Assembly (NCBI GenBank): GCA_947561715.1
Contig: OX387201.1
Coordinates: 21,900,001 to 21,964,000 of the forward strand
Origin: Ascidia mentula
Taxonomy: Eukaryota; Chordata; Ascidiacea; Phlebobranchia; Ascidiidae
Length of the DNA: 64,000 nt
Direction: 5' to 3'
The notes beneath the pieces were generated by a model. The model saw only the letters and a list, made by a program, of their open reading frames with translations, ran no database searches and was not told where the DNA came from. Made by a program: the position numbers and the translations under genes. Shown in pieces: positions 1 through 12,216 of the stretch (the stretch's first letter is position 1; each line of letters opens with the position of its first letter).

Positions 1-760
1 AGTGGCTTTCTTTTATACGACCTGAAATGTCTTAACTAAAATAAAAATTTTTTTGCCTTCATCGGATCTTTCTTGGGGTAAGTGATTTGTTCGACGGAAC
101 CGTAATGTGAAGGTTCGAGGAGAGTTATCTGACCTATAAATATTTGGCCAAGGCAAGGTTAGCATGTCGATATGACATGTGTTACTTGCGTCATATCTCC
201 ACCATGTGTTGCGCCACTATATCAAATCAAATCATGTTTATTTTGCGAAAAAGCAACAATATACAAGGAAATGAAATGGCATGGGCACAGATAAAACCAT
301 GAAGGTTATCAGGCGCCCATGAAGGTGATTTCCTCACGGAGAATCACCATCTGTCGTAGGATCGCAGCCAGTCGCACTGAGAGGTGATGGGTTGCGACAA
401 GCTGCATGTGACGAAAGGTGGTCACCCGGCCGTGCTGGCCAAAGCAAAACGAATTATACGCGTTTTTTTTGTCTTTTGTGACGTAGTTATCGAACACCAT
501 GTCGAGCGATGACGTCATCAAGCTATACAAACAGCTGTTGTCGGCGAAGAGCAAAGTCCAGATGGACGAGGAGAAAAATGGGTTTTGCTGGCCAAAGCAA
601 AACCCATCGAAACGCAAACGCCAACTCGGTTCTCAGAACGTTTCCTTTGATCCACATCGACAGACCTACAACAACACGAAGCAACACGTCAGAGTCACAT
701 CACGTGACAACAGCACCAACAACTCGGCAGCGACGTCATCAGTTGTCATTTATGTTTTGT
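1..760. repeat. Direct repeat flanking protease gene A, copy 1
   Basis: The first 440 bases recur almost unchanged at 3667-4110, so gene A is bracketed by direct repeats 3.67 kb apart. Inside is a stretch at about 215-440 that, read on the minus strand, ends in a TGATTTGATTTGAT-like tail, as expected for the 3' end of an old non-LTR or SINE-type retroposon. Its minus-strand frame is open and ends ...REEITFMGA; I do not recognise it. Copy 1 contains two occurrences of GGCCAAAGCAAAAC (about 436 and 588) with 152 bp between them; copy 2 has only one, so copy 2 probably lost the interval by recombination between the short repeats. Bases 660-840 match the spacer at 8540-8790. Confidence 0.7.
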
Positions 761-865
761 GATGGTTTGTGGTGCTGGACGTACACCCTCGGTTCTCCGC
801 TGCATGCAACTCATTCAATCATGTTACTAATGATAAACGCAGTTCCTATAACTAACACAATATAA

Positions 866-1515
866 AATATGTCTGAAAACAAGAACAGTAAAGAAAGGGC
901 TAGTGATAAAAACAAATTGTTGTTTTTTTCTTTTTTAAACACCAAAAACATCCTTTATTATGTTTACTGCAAGGAACTGAAGATGCCCATGGGGCGAAAT
1001 ATATATTCCTGATCAAAGGCCAGGCTGATCCTGTAGTAAAAAGCTACTTCTTCTCTAGTATGATTGCGAAAGTTACAGTGATCGCTAGGCCTGTATCTGC
1101 AGTTGTGGTTAGATCCCAATTTTTCAATTTTTGAATGCGTTGGGTTTTTATTCGCCGACGATCATGCATTGTTCGCTGGTACAACTCAAACCGGGGTTGT
1201 TGATATCACTTTCTCTTCTTGGTTCTTTTTACATACTTTCGTTTTATTTCACGTTTAAACTTTATCCTTTTTTATCAGTAAATAACAATTCCCAGCTTTT
1301 TAATCATGCACACTTTTCCTTTTAATCGTGACACAACACATCTTAATGTGGGGAGTTACAACAAATCGTAATTTTATAATAAATCTACATGACATTTCGG
1401 TGAAATAAAACCACAGCACTTGATAAATACCATATATAAATACATATAAATACATAAATACATATGACAATTGCAGGCAAACGTGAGTTTTTCAGCAGCA
1501 CATTTACAAAAATAA
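866..1515. other. Intergenic stretch with a possible retroposon tail
   Basis: I see no gene here. At about 980-1050 there is a GATGCC...GGCGAAAT hairpin like those at 39905-39945 and 42300-42335. This motif looks like the 3' end of an old retroposon family, but the body is not recognisable. Confidence 0.3.
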
Positions 1516-3209
1516 TTATGGCAGGCCGAGAGAATGCACGCCGACTGGATACATAGCACAGCAACGGAAACTCCCGGCAATATTGCAGTTGTTTCGTCGG
1601 TTCTTAGCGATTTTCTTATAACCGGAATTCGGATCGTTTTTGTCATCTATTCCCCAACTTAATTAAAAAAAATATAATAATTCCAGCAACATATTATGAT
1701 TATCTTAAAAAAAATCATTTGGTTGATTTATTATATTGATATTCCAATGCTTTATAACAACTTTAAGGCTACAAATCGATCAATAATAATATCTCTACAC
1801 AGTTCGTAAGTGCATAGATTGTCTACCTGTTCTTGACAATCCAGTACTCGTCTTCACCAGGTGGTTTAAATGGATCCTTCCCAAAACCTACTACACACAC
1901 CGTATGTCGCAGAGAATCGCCGTTTCCGTCAGAAGCCTTCTCCCAATCAGGATCGTAAAATATATCTGACGTGTACGGTTTAGGTTATACAACACTTCCA
2001 TCTATTTTTAAAACAGAACTTATTGAACCTTCATAGTGGGTATGGCGAAAGAATTTGCTCCGGTTTGAAACATACAGGCCGACAGCAACTGGTCCAACAT
2101 TCGCCACAACATTCTCCATCTCCTTTTCGTCTCCGGAAGGTATTATCTTCCATCCTTTTATTCCAACTGCTCTTTCCTTTGTCTAACAAAACGTGTAATG
2201 TTAGACAACATTTTTCTTTATTTGAGCCTGAGTTGCGATCCAGTCTTTCTTGTTCATCTTTTTATTTTGCGTCTTCAACCAACTTAAAAATCAGTACTAC
2301 TTTTTCTCAAACGTTTTCTCTTACTCAGGTTCTGAGGTAAAATTTTTCTTCAATGGCGAACCAACCTTTCTCGTGCGTTGATACTGATCCAATTTTGCAA
2401 TTCCATTTTCCTTTATGTATTCAAACGCACACACCAAATAGCCTTTCCTGTCACCTTCCTCCATGCAATCAACAAGTTGTTGTTCAGAAAGTTTAATCAA
2501 CTGATTGTTGTAGATTTTGTAATGTGTTCAACGGCTGCAACCTATAGTTTAATGAAATAGAAACTGTATTTGAATACTAACCAAGATATCACCATGACAT
2601 ATCCATACTGCGCTGAATATGCAGCATGCCGACAATTCTGTTTTTTGGTCTTGTACAGGTGTCACACAACCCTTTTCCCTCCAATCAACGTTTTCTGAAT
2701 TCGGCAACTGTCCTGCTTGTCGCCGACTGCTACCAAAAGATAGATCTATCCCGCTGTGTGGTTGATGAAGGTACCCTTGGACAACAGAATTTGTCTTATT
2801 TTCCAACGATATCAAACCACTCATCCATGATAATTCCTCAGGTCTCTAATGTGAGAAAAAACATGAGTAAATATTCTTCAACAACAAAAGAAAAGTAATT
2901 CATTCACCTGATCACTAAACCGAGTGAGAGAAACGCGGTAGGTGAATATGCCGTCCTCATACAATTTGTTGTGCTCCTCAATTTCAATGCAATTTTTTCG
3001 CCAAATGTTTCTTCGTTCGTGGAGGTCGTGTTCGCTTGTGTAAACTTTTTCTTCATGAGGGATTAACATTATTTAGTTGACACATGTATCAAAACCACTC
3101 GACATTTCTCAACAAATTAAAATTTTTCCCACTAACATATAAACTTACCATACTTTGCAGTCCACTTCGCCCATTCTTGCTCCAAGTGGTCTTCAAACTT
3201 TCTGTCCAT
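1516..3209 (-). pseudogene. Papain-family cysteine protease gene A (frameshifted)
   Basis: Seven exons read on the minus strand: 3149-3209, 2908-3050, 2609-2845, 2366-2541, 2029-2182, 1827-1965 and 1516-1657. Exon 1 begins MDRKFEDHLEQEWAKW with no signal peptide. Exons 1-2 are an I29 inhibitor prodomain (WAKW, ERRNIW, FSDQ). The catalytic exon reads VQDQKTELSACCIFSA: the catalytic Cys is present but the following Trp is Cys. His is in LRHTV and Asn in the VKNSWG junction. Exon 4 lacks two bases after VAAVE, giving an early stop, and the usual YPYTG is changed to QYQRTRK. It is therefore probably dead, although all splice sites still look sound. The C-terminus is longer than in E (ends VHSLGLP). 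It is the most divergent member and may be an old copy. Confidence 0.8.
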
Positions 3210-3666
3210 TCTCTAGCGGTTGTAGATCTTAGCACTGATATCTAATATATGTGTATATATACTCGCAACAGCATGTGGGAAAAAGTGACGTATGATTTCA
3301 CCATATCCATTCACAACGTACGTAGTTGAACACAACGGTGGGTGTGGGATTCATGATGTCAGCGGCAAAAATAACACAAGTCATGGCTTCCCACGTTGCA
3401 ATGCGTTAACGTTTAGTATTACTCTGACGTTAGTTACAATTCATGGGTTGAACGCTACAGATGCACCAATGATGAAGATTACTACTGGTATCAGGAAATA
3501 GTAGGTGGTAGGGTTGCATCCACAGAGACATTCTGCAAATGCAACTTGCCATTTCGATATGCCAATCGTGCATTTTTATATATTTGCTTTTATTGGTGCC
3601 ATAAATACTATTAATATTCACATTATTTTGCCCCTTTCTTTCTTTTCGATCTATTTAATGACGAAA
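3210..3666. other. Upstream region of gene A
   Basis: There is a TATATACACATATA stretch at about 3244-3257 on the plus strand, about 40 bp upstream of the gene A start, which could act as its TATA element in reverse orientation. Otherwise I see no gene. Confidence 0.35.
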
Positions 3667-4290
3667 AGTGGCTTTCTTTTATACGACCTGAAATGTCTTA
3701 ACTAAAATAAAAATTTTTTTGCCTTCATCGGATCTTTCTTGGGGTAAGTGATTTGTTCGACGGAACCGTAATGTGAAGGTTCGAGGAGAGTTATCTGACC
3801 TATAAATATTTGGCCAAGGCAAGGTTAGCATGTCGATATGACATGTGTTACTTGCGTCATATCTCCACCATGTGTTGCGCCACTATATCAAATCAAATCA
3901 AATCATGTTTATTTTGCGAGAAAAGCAACTACGCGACGAACAAAAAACAAGGAAATGAAATGGCATGGGCACCGATAAAACCATGAAGGTTATCAGGCGC
4001 CCATGAAGGTGATTTCCTCACGGAGAATCACCATCTGTCGTAGGATCGCAGCCTGTCGCACTGAGAGGTGATGGGTTGCGACAAGCTGCATGTGACGAAA
4101 GGTGGCCACCCGGCCGTGCTGGCCAAAGCAAAACCCATCGAAACGCAAACGCCAACTCGGTTCTCAGAACGTTTCCTTTGATCCACATCGACAGACCTTT
4201 ACGTCCCGTCCAAACGTGGTGGTTTTGGTTGGAGATGGTCGGGATCGTATGGAGGTTGCGCTTGTTGAATCATCGTAGGTCTTGCTGATG
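3667..4290. repeat. Direct repeat flanking gene A, copy 2
   Basis: This matches 1-440 and then 595-666, with the 152-bp interval of copy 1 missing. It includes the same minus-strand retroposon-like tail (here with an extra CAAAT unit at about 3893-3903). The match ends near 4197. Confidence 0.7.
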
Positions 4291-5845
4291 ATCAATCGCA
4301 CGTTGTGATGTTGGTTTGCAGCGCTCCTAGGTCTGAAACAACAACGGATCCTACGGCAGTAAATTGTTCATTTAGGCGTAGAGTGTACAGTGGAATATAG
4401 ATAAAAACACAGGAAAACCAGAAAAAAAGGACAGGAAAACGCAATAAACGACAGGAGGACTACGAAGAAAAAGGGAAAAACGGACTGTAGGAAAACTATT
4501 CTGATTGAAGTTATCATTGCCAATGCACGTATGTTGAGAGGTAGTTATTGCGCAGAGAACCCACTCACAATGACGACACACGATTCGTTATGCAACGTTA
4601 CAAAGTTTAATCGATTGCAGCTGTACAGTCCTGGATGTGACGCAGATTTTGTGATAATATTTGTCCGGAACTGCACAAACTGAATTTAAACACAAGAAAC
4701 AACAGCAAAACACAGGTATTTTTTTAAGGACCACACAATGGAGTGTTTCAGATGAGCTTCAAATCATTTACATCATTACGGCAGTTACTAACAAAATTAT
4801 GTACAACTTCCCAAGCGGCTAACAAACTTCATTGGTAGGGCTCTGAAATAGTTGCTTTTTGTTTAGACTGAAAGAAAGTAATATTTAAAGAAAAAAAAAA
4901 TATGCAACCCCTGATGACTCTCTGACGATGATTCTATTTCAGTTAAGGCTTGACTGTTGATTTTCCAACCGAATTTAAGACGTTTTAAACAGCAAACTTA
5001 ACTACTTGTATAGTAAACGCCTTTTGCTTCTTGGTCATCTTCAATCAAACCGGATTTTGCTCCTGCAGCTTAGCCGGTAGAACAGAGTCACAATTGCAAT
5101 TCTTGTTGCATTTCCAGAGAGAAACGAAACTTGGATAAATGGATTGATCGTTTACTAACTGGTATAGTAGCAATTTTTGTTTCTAAACCCTTCACATAAT
5201 TTTAAAATACGTCACCGGATTTGCATAATTCAAATTATTCCACTGTCCACGCTGTATTCAACTGTGTTCACTTGCCGAAACTAAATAAGAACGACGTAAA
5301 ACGTGAAGATAAACTAACACAAATTGAGTGCCGGTTCTAATAAACTTGTAACAAGTGCTGGTTTGTTCAGATTTGACTTTTATTTAAGGTACGGAGAGAA
5401 CCTGGTAGAGTTTTTTTTTTTAAAAAACACAATTTCCACGGTGGTTGTCTCTGTTGTTTGGCACTGCAGCTCTCAATTATTGTCGCTTTTTTACAAAAAA
5501 TATTTTTCCGACATACTTATGGACCTCAGCATTTTAGCAAGTGCAAACCGAAGTTCGTGTTTAAATCTGGGATAGAGTAAATTTTCATGTAAAATGATCA
5601 TGTACTGTTTCTAATGGCGCATTAAGCTATTGTAAGTTGTCTATGGAGTGTCCGTTTGTAAAAGTTGTAAAAAAAATAATATATTGTGACCAATTTTAGT
5701 AACTGTCCATTAGTTTTATGCTATCCCACATATAACGGCAAGCGCTGCTACGAACTTTTAACCTGCACGAGTTAACTTTGATAAAAAGAAAATCTTTCTA
5801 GCCAAACTATTGGTTATATTTATTTTAGTTGATAAATACATAAAT
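4291..5845. other. Intergenic spacer, partly repeated at 10.38-11.0 kb
   Basis: No gene is recognisable. The stretch from about 4840 to 5160 resembles 10390-10980 in the same orientation (shared landmarks: GTTGCTTTTTG, AGCAAACTT, AACGCCTTTTGCT, GCATTTCCAGAGAGAAACG). Spacer sequence was therefore copied along with the genes. Confidence 0.45.
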
Positions 5846-6201
5846 ACAATCAACTAATTGTTGTTCAGAAAGTTTGACCAATTCTCCGTTATTTATCTTG
5901 TGATGAGATTTAACGGATGCTACCTGCATATTTAAATCACAGTAGTTATACCAGTTAGGCATTTGTTACGAACGCTTACTGCACTGAATATCCAACAGAC
6001 ATTGATTTTCATTTGGTCCTTCACCGGTGTTACACAACCCTTGACCCTCCAGTCAATACTTTCAGGGTTGAGTCCCTCAATGCCAACATCTGGTTCAGTT
6101 TCGTGAGGTTCATCACACAGTTTTGATGCTCCGAATAACAAGGGTGGTCTGTAACATTCTGCCACATTCCGATCGTCCATCCATGGAATTTCATCGTTTT
6201 T
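5846..6201 (-). pseudogene. Protease gene B fragment (two exons left)
   Basis: Two minus-strand exons remain. 5980-6201 encodes the linker and catalytic region ([12 protein letters not shown] to [12 protein letters not shown], catalytic Cys kept). 5846-5923 encodes VASVKSHHKINNGELV to QQLVDC, where similarity stops in mid-exon. The linker is close to that of gene G ([21 protein letters not shown]), so B is G's nearest relative here. The 5' exons are gone: upstream the intron runs straight into the penultimate exon of gene C at about 6303. The 3' exons are also missing. Confidence 0.8.
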
Positions 6202-6309
6202 CTGTGTGGAAATGTATTTAAACAAACGTTCACACAAAACTTAGTAGGAAGTCATTAGGCTAACAGGCTTCGCAGCCCAGGTATCGTAGTCTAACTGTAA
6301 AATTTATAC

Positions 6310-7776
6310 CTGTTCTTTATAATCCAGTACTTGTCTTCACCACGTGGTTTGCTCTGATCTCGTCCAAAACCAACGACCAACACAGCATGACGCAACGCAT
6401 CTTTCTTTTGAGGGTTAAATCCCTTCACCCATTTCGGATCGTAAAAAATGTCTGCAAGACGAATGTTTTTAATCAAGAAAATTGATTCTGTGGTTTTCCT
6501 TGCAGTGACATACCTTGATAATATGTGTGACGATAAAACATGTCCGTACTGGAAGCAACCAAACTCACTGCAACTGGACCAACTTTAGCCACAATTTTCT
6601 CCAACTCCTGTTCGTCACCAGGGGTAATTTTCTTCCATTCTTCTACACGGGCCGCTGGTTCTAAGTCATTTTTCCAAACTCCTTTCTGTACAAACGTTAT
6701 TCAAATTTAGTAATGTGGGGGCGATTTTAACAACTGAGTAAATGATCAACAGTATTTGACCGACCTTTCCAGTATAAGGGTACAGATCAGCTCGAGTAAT
6801 GCCATTTTCCTTGATATAATCAAACGCCCATTCCAACCTGCCTGGTCTGTCACCTTTATCCAGGCCATCGACTAATTGTTGTTCAGAAAGTTTCACCAAT
6901 TTCCCGTTCTTGATTTTATGATGTGATTTAACGGCTGCTACCTGCATATCCAAAGCTTTTTCCAAACAAAGGCACCAGTGAAATTATATCAAAAAAAATA
7001 TTTATCAAAAAAAAATTTTTTTAAAACATTTATCCACAACACTTTAGTGATTCGAAATACTTACTGCAGCAAATATCCATCCACATGGGAATTGCATCTG
7101 ATCCTGTACAGATGTTACACAACCAGAATCACGCCAGTCAAAATAAGAATTCTCCTGTGGCTTCAAAGGACTTGCAACTTGTGCAATTTCTGTCTCATCG
7201 AATGCAGCTTGAGTTTTCCTCACTGAAAATATACATCTTAACGTCTTAACACGTTTGGTTTCCCAAATTCGCCATATGCAATAAACTTGGTCAATCTAAA
7301 AGAGCTTACACAACAAATGTCTCCGATCGACAACCTCGTCCTTCATTAAATACAAACCATCTTCCAATGGTGCCGCAACTTGCAACATAGTTTTGCTCAG
7401 TGTAAATCTAACCAGACGGTGAAGTAATGCTCCTTCTGCTGATGGACTGCGTTCTTTGTATGAATAAATCCTTCCCACGCATTGCAATGCCATCACATGA
7501 TGCCAACGACGAATTAACAAATACGGTTTACCTTTAATGCTAACTACATGTAAAAGAAATTTAAACATTATTTAACTTATTTTATGAGGATAGTGAGAAT
7601 ACCATATGAATAATGTTACCAAAAACGCGGAAAAGGCTTTCATTTAACGCTGTTTGTGCCAAAACAATTTTAAAAAGCGTCGCCTGAGGATCAAAACCGT
7701 GAAGGGAATAAAGACACCCAGTTAAGAACGAATTTAAAACATAAAGAAGGTATGTCCACTGTGTTGTAAATAGCAT
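6310..7776 (-). pseudogene. Cysteine protease-like gene C, second subfamily, last exon lost
   Basis: Minus-strand exons with matching phases: 7620-7776, 7310-7543, 7065-7222, 6765-6941, 6514-6685, 6310-6451 (346 codons before the last donor). The first exon starts MLFTTQWTYLLYVLNSFLTG, a hydrophobic leader; the second (ending EDGLYLMKDEVVDRRHLL) is not an I29 prodomain and I do not recognise it. The catalytic exon reads QDQMQFPCGWIFAA: Cys sits one place early and Gly fills the catalytic slot, so activity is unlikely. QQLVDG lacks the conserved Cys56. The His region (LRHAVLVVGFG) is intact. The final exon (WG...NNC...YPVG) is absent; at about 6303 the intron is fused to the intron of gene B. 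Family membership is certain; function of the N-terminus is inferred only. Confidence 0.75.
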
Positions 7777-8446
7777 TCTCCTTAGACCAACATTGATGAT
7801 GAGGTACACCAACGCACACGTCAGTTGCTGGCGAGATTAAGTTTTCTCCACCTACATTTGAGGTGTGTCAGTAGAGTCGCGTCGGAGGAAAGCCGGGGTA
7901 ACATTTTATCAACGTTTATTTGCATTGACAGATTTTATATTTTATAACAAAGTATAATATTTCGCAAACGGGGTCTTGCTCAAAGAATAACTCGCTGGCA
8001 ACGCGGCAAAGAGAGAGGGAGAGAGAGGGAGAGAGAGGGAGAAGGAGAGGGAGTTAGATTTCGAACCGCTGTTAGCAACATGCACTGTTGATATTACTTA
8101 TAATCGCACATTCCGAATAATCACATATGAAAAGCCTGGTGGTAAATTGGCTGCACAATTAACCCACTGTTTCGTGGTTGTTGTTAGCAACAAGTAACTC
8201 AAAACGCAACTAATATAACACAATTAAAAGCAGTTATATTCATGTTAACCATGTGTGCTTACTTATAATGCGTTTGTGTTTTTTGTTGCTTTTTGTTACA
8301 CTCAAGACACAGTGTTAAGCGTGTTGTTAGTTGTTGTTGCACTAAACAAATCAAAAACAACAAACAAACTGTTTAATTAAATGGTGACTTTCCCCACCAT
8401 ATTTCACAAACTTGGGTGCAAAATACTTTTGATTTGATTACTTTAA
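7777..8446. other. Spacer with GA-rich tract
   Basis: There is no gene. A GAGAGAGGGA-type simple repeat at 8011-8053 is the counterpart of the CT tracts at 12861-12911, 41774-41908, 47544-47593 and 53468-53502. Confidence 0.6.
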
Positions 8447-8851
8447 ATAGGAAAGCCAAAGCAAATATGCCATCAACTGCGTTTATCATCAGTACTATAA
8501 TAAGCTACATGCAGCGGAGCACCGAGGTAGACATGCGACTGAACGGGCAGAAAAACAACAACACGAAGCAACACGTCAGAGTCACATCACGTGACAACAG
8601 TACCAACAACTCGGCAGCGACGTCATCAGTTGAGATGTGTCAAGCTGCAGTGAAGACCTAAATGTTGAACAGGTTGAGAGGTTTTGATTTGTCATTTATG
8701 TTTTGTGATGGTTTGTGGTGCTGGATGTACACTCGGTTCTCCGCTGCATGCAACTCATTCAATCATAGTACTGATGATAAACGCAGTTAGTGTTAACGTC
8801 TACTATACTTAGCGTGATTAATAGCATCTTAGCTTTGGCTTTCCTATTTAA
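8447..8851. mobile_element. Foldback element in the left palindrome arm
   Basis: The ends are inverted copies: TAGGAAAGCCAAAGC at 8448 and GCTTTGGCTTTCCTA near 8835-8849. A second inner pair is CTGCGTTTATCATCAGTACT (about 8477) against AGTACTGATGATAAACGCAG (about 8767). The inside contains an open frame with NNTKQHVRVTSRDNSTNNSA, also seen at 660-760; I take it as incidental. Similar sequence lies at 12217-12633. No transposase is present and no target duplication is clear. Confidence 0.45.
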
Positions 8852-9915
8852 AATATTTCACATTAATCCACAAAAACAAAAACGTTTTATAAAATGTTTA
8901 TTGATAGTTCCGCGATTAAAAAGCCTGAACATTTATGTCTTGACAATCGTGTACCTGTCTTTACCAAACGGTTTAACATTTTTTTCGCATAACCAAGTAC
9001 ACAAACACAGTCGGTGGTAGTAAATCACCGTTTTTGTTCGAAATATTTCCACATTAAGATCGTCAGAAACGTATTTGAACGTATTGGGTTTGAATAAAAC
9101 AGCTCATTATAATTATTTGAGAGCTATTGCAAGCGATTTGTTTGTTTGTAATGACGAATTTGTAACAGAGAACTCCAAGCACTGGTAGAGGCCGCAAGTT
9201 TTTGAACTTAACTAACTCATACCAGACCTAACTTATTTGCCAGATATGCTGTACGGAATTACAACATCTAAAAATGATTTATAATTATAACACGAATATT
9301 TGAAGTGCAAATAAATAAAAACTGAGTTTTGCTATTCAGTATAAACCACCTAAAAATCTTAATATTTACTCAATAGGTTTCTTCCCCCCACAGAGGCCAT
9401 GTTCATGGACAGATATTTTATTCGTCAAAAATATACCTGGGCATTCCAGCGAAGCAAGGAAATTTTACAAAGAATCGTCGTTTCAAACACCTTGAATACA
9501 AGCAAGTAAATAAGCAAATAATCCACATTTCATAATTGATTGTCATGATGCTGTCGCCAACACAACTCAACTAAGAACAACTTGTTTCACAACGCAAGGA
9601 ACAGAGCTTTTACGACGGTCAAAATTTCACAACTCCAAACAAAACTCCACGTGGATGACGCGTTGTGTCACGTGCGTGGCACCAAATATGGACGAACAAC
9701 AGCAAATAATGTTTGATTGACCCACCATCTTGGTTGGGAGCTTTCCAATGTATTTTAGCGACTGGTTATATGGTCCCAACTTCAATGAAGAAGAGTTTGG
9801 AGGTTGATGCGCGTTTTGCGTGCGTTTGTTTCTTTTGTATCTTTTATACAAGAGGGAGACAGAACAAAAACATTCGGGCATCGATTTTTGTCGTGCGTGT
9901 CGAATAGCTAAAATG
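8852..9915. other. Inner part of left palindrome arm
   Basis: Non-coding as far as I can see. Mirrored by about 11125-12215. No splice-bounded coding exon stands out. Confidence 0.4.
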
Positions 9916-11124
9916 TCGTATCTGGTAACTAACGCATGAGAACGACCAGGCATATTTCGATTACAGGATTCTTGTACTTGCATAAGTTTGGCGTTAAAAT
10001 AACGACTATTATTATGTGCGCATCAACCACGTGATGTGACCAGAAAGAAAACCCATACGTAGAATGCAACGTTTTAAACAAACGTGGGTTGAAACCGCGA
10101 AAACACGCGAATTCGTTGCCTCGCAGTCGTTGTAATATTGTATCGAAGACAGTTGTACAGTTGTACACTGGATATAATGTAAACGTAATTTCAATATTTT
10201 TACGGGCTTAAAACAAATTGGTAGCAACTTTTAACGTAAAAACTGTAAGAATCACAATTCAAGTAGTTTTCTCATCAAAATGATGGACAAAGTAAGTTCA
10301 AAAGGCTATTACGGTAATAACGTACGAATTACCAAATAAGGAACAATTTTCTTAGTGTTTAAATTTACAAACTATACAGAAAGCGCACTGAAACAGTTGC
10401 TTTTTGTGTTCAGGCTGATTCATAATCATAAAAAAAGTAAATAAGAAAAAACACATGGAAAAGAAAATATGTAAACAGTTATAAAACAGCGGAACTTAAA
10501 AATAACTGATATGGATTTTATTTCAGTGCAGTGAAAAGCTTGGATTACTACATACAGTGAATCTTTCATGCTTCATTGTTAATTTTCCAAATAAATTTAA
10601 ATTCGTCACGTTTGCACAGACAAAAGTTATTCTTTAGAGGAAATGGAAGAACGCTAACTTGACAAAGATCAACAAACAATACGATGAGGGAAATGCACTT
10701 GTCATATTTCATTGAATCGTTTCAGTGACATGGTAAATCGTCCTTAATTTGCTTAACCATAGTTGCGTAAAACTTAATACTTAAATAAAGGGGTGTGACA
10801 AAAAATATAGCATTTATCTTTTGCAACAACGAAGTTTCAAACAGCAAACTTTACTGCTTGTATAATAAACGCCTTTTGCTACAACCGGACATTGCTCCTG
10901 TTTACTAAAATCTGAAAAAAGTTGTTGTTGCATTTCCAGAGAGAAACGGAACTAGGATGGATGAATGGATTGCACGTTTGCTAAAATCTGGAAAATTTGT
11001 TTGTGGTATCGTCGTTTAAAAACACATTAAACATTATTGTGATATTCTGTTTAAAATCGTTTTTGAATAATGCAAGTTTGCACCGAAGCAGAGAAGTGAC
11101 AAGACTGTGGATGCAACCAACCAC
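9916..11124. other. Spacer at the centre of the inverted repeat
   Basis: About 1.2 kb is not mirrored. The part 10380-11000 resembles 4840-5160 in direct orientation. I see no gene. Confidence 0.4.
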
Positions 11125-12216
11125 CTTCTATTTCTTGTTGCGAGTAATGTTTTTGTTCTGTCTCCCTCTTGTATAAAAGATACAAAAGAAACAAACGCAC
11201 GCAAAACCCGCATCAACCTCCAAACTCCACGCAGAACTTTTGCCTCTTCATAGAAGTTGGGACCGCAGCTTGTTAACCACTCGCTAAAATACATTCGAGA
11301 GCTCCCAACCAAGATGGTGGGTCAATCAAACATTATTTCCTGTTGTTCGTCCATATTTGGGTGAGGTGCCACTCATGTGACACAACGCGTCATCCACGTG
11401 GAGTTTTGTTTGGAGTTGTGAAATTTTGACCTTTCGTGTAAGCTCTGTACCTTGCGTTGTGAATCAAGATGTTCTTAGTTAAGTTGTGTTGGCGGCCAAC
11501 CGACAGCATAATGACAATGAATTATGAAATGTGGATTATTTGCTTATTTACTTGCCTGTATTCAAAGTGTCGGAAACAACGATTCTTTGTAAAATTTCCT
11601 TGCTTCGCTGGAATGCCCAGGTATATTTTTGACGAATAAAATATCTGTCCATGAACATGGCCTCTGTGGGAGGAAGAAACCTATTGAGTAAATATTAAGA
11701 TTTTTAGGTGGTTTATACTCAATAGCAAAACTCAATTTTTATTTAATTACACTTAAAATATTCGTGTTATAATTATACGTTATTTTTAGATGTTGTAATT
11801 CCGTACAGCATATCTGGCAAATAAGTTAGGTCTGGTATGAGTTAGTTAAGTTCAAAAACTTGCGGCCTCTACCAGTGCTTGGAGTTCTCTGTTACAAATT
11901 CGTCATTACAAACAAACAAATCGCTTGCAATAGCTCTCAAATAATTATAATGAGCTGTTTTATTCAAACCCAATACGTTCAAATACGTTTCTGACGATCT
12001 TAATGTGGAAATATTTCGAACAAAAACGGTGATTTACTACCACCGACTGTGTTTGTGTACTTGGTTATGCGAAAAAAATGTTAAACCGTTTGGTAAAGAC
12101 AGGTACACGATTGTCAAGACATCAATGTTCAGGCTTTTTAATCTCGGAACTATCAATAAACAATTGATACTTTTTTATAAAACGCTTTTGTTTTTGTGGA
12201 TTAATGTGAAATATTT

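Larger units (their letters stand above)
6304..9915. repeat. Left arm of a large inverted repeat
   Basis: This arm contains gene C, its upstream spacer and more. It reads as the reverse complement of about 11125-14660, which contains gene D. Paired landmarks: the donor after KYWIIKNR (6309/14652), RRHLL exon end (7310/13631), TAGGAAAGCCAAAGC (8447/12632) and the block at 9640-9770 against 11275-11400. Arms are about 3.5 kb and the spacer about 1.2 kb. Divergence is a few per cent with indels. Confidence 0.8.

Noticed and set aside
8416-8661. 82-codon frame repeated at 12408-12656
   Set aside because: It lies within the foldback element and palindrome arms and shows no domain; conservation reflects recent duplication only.
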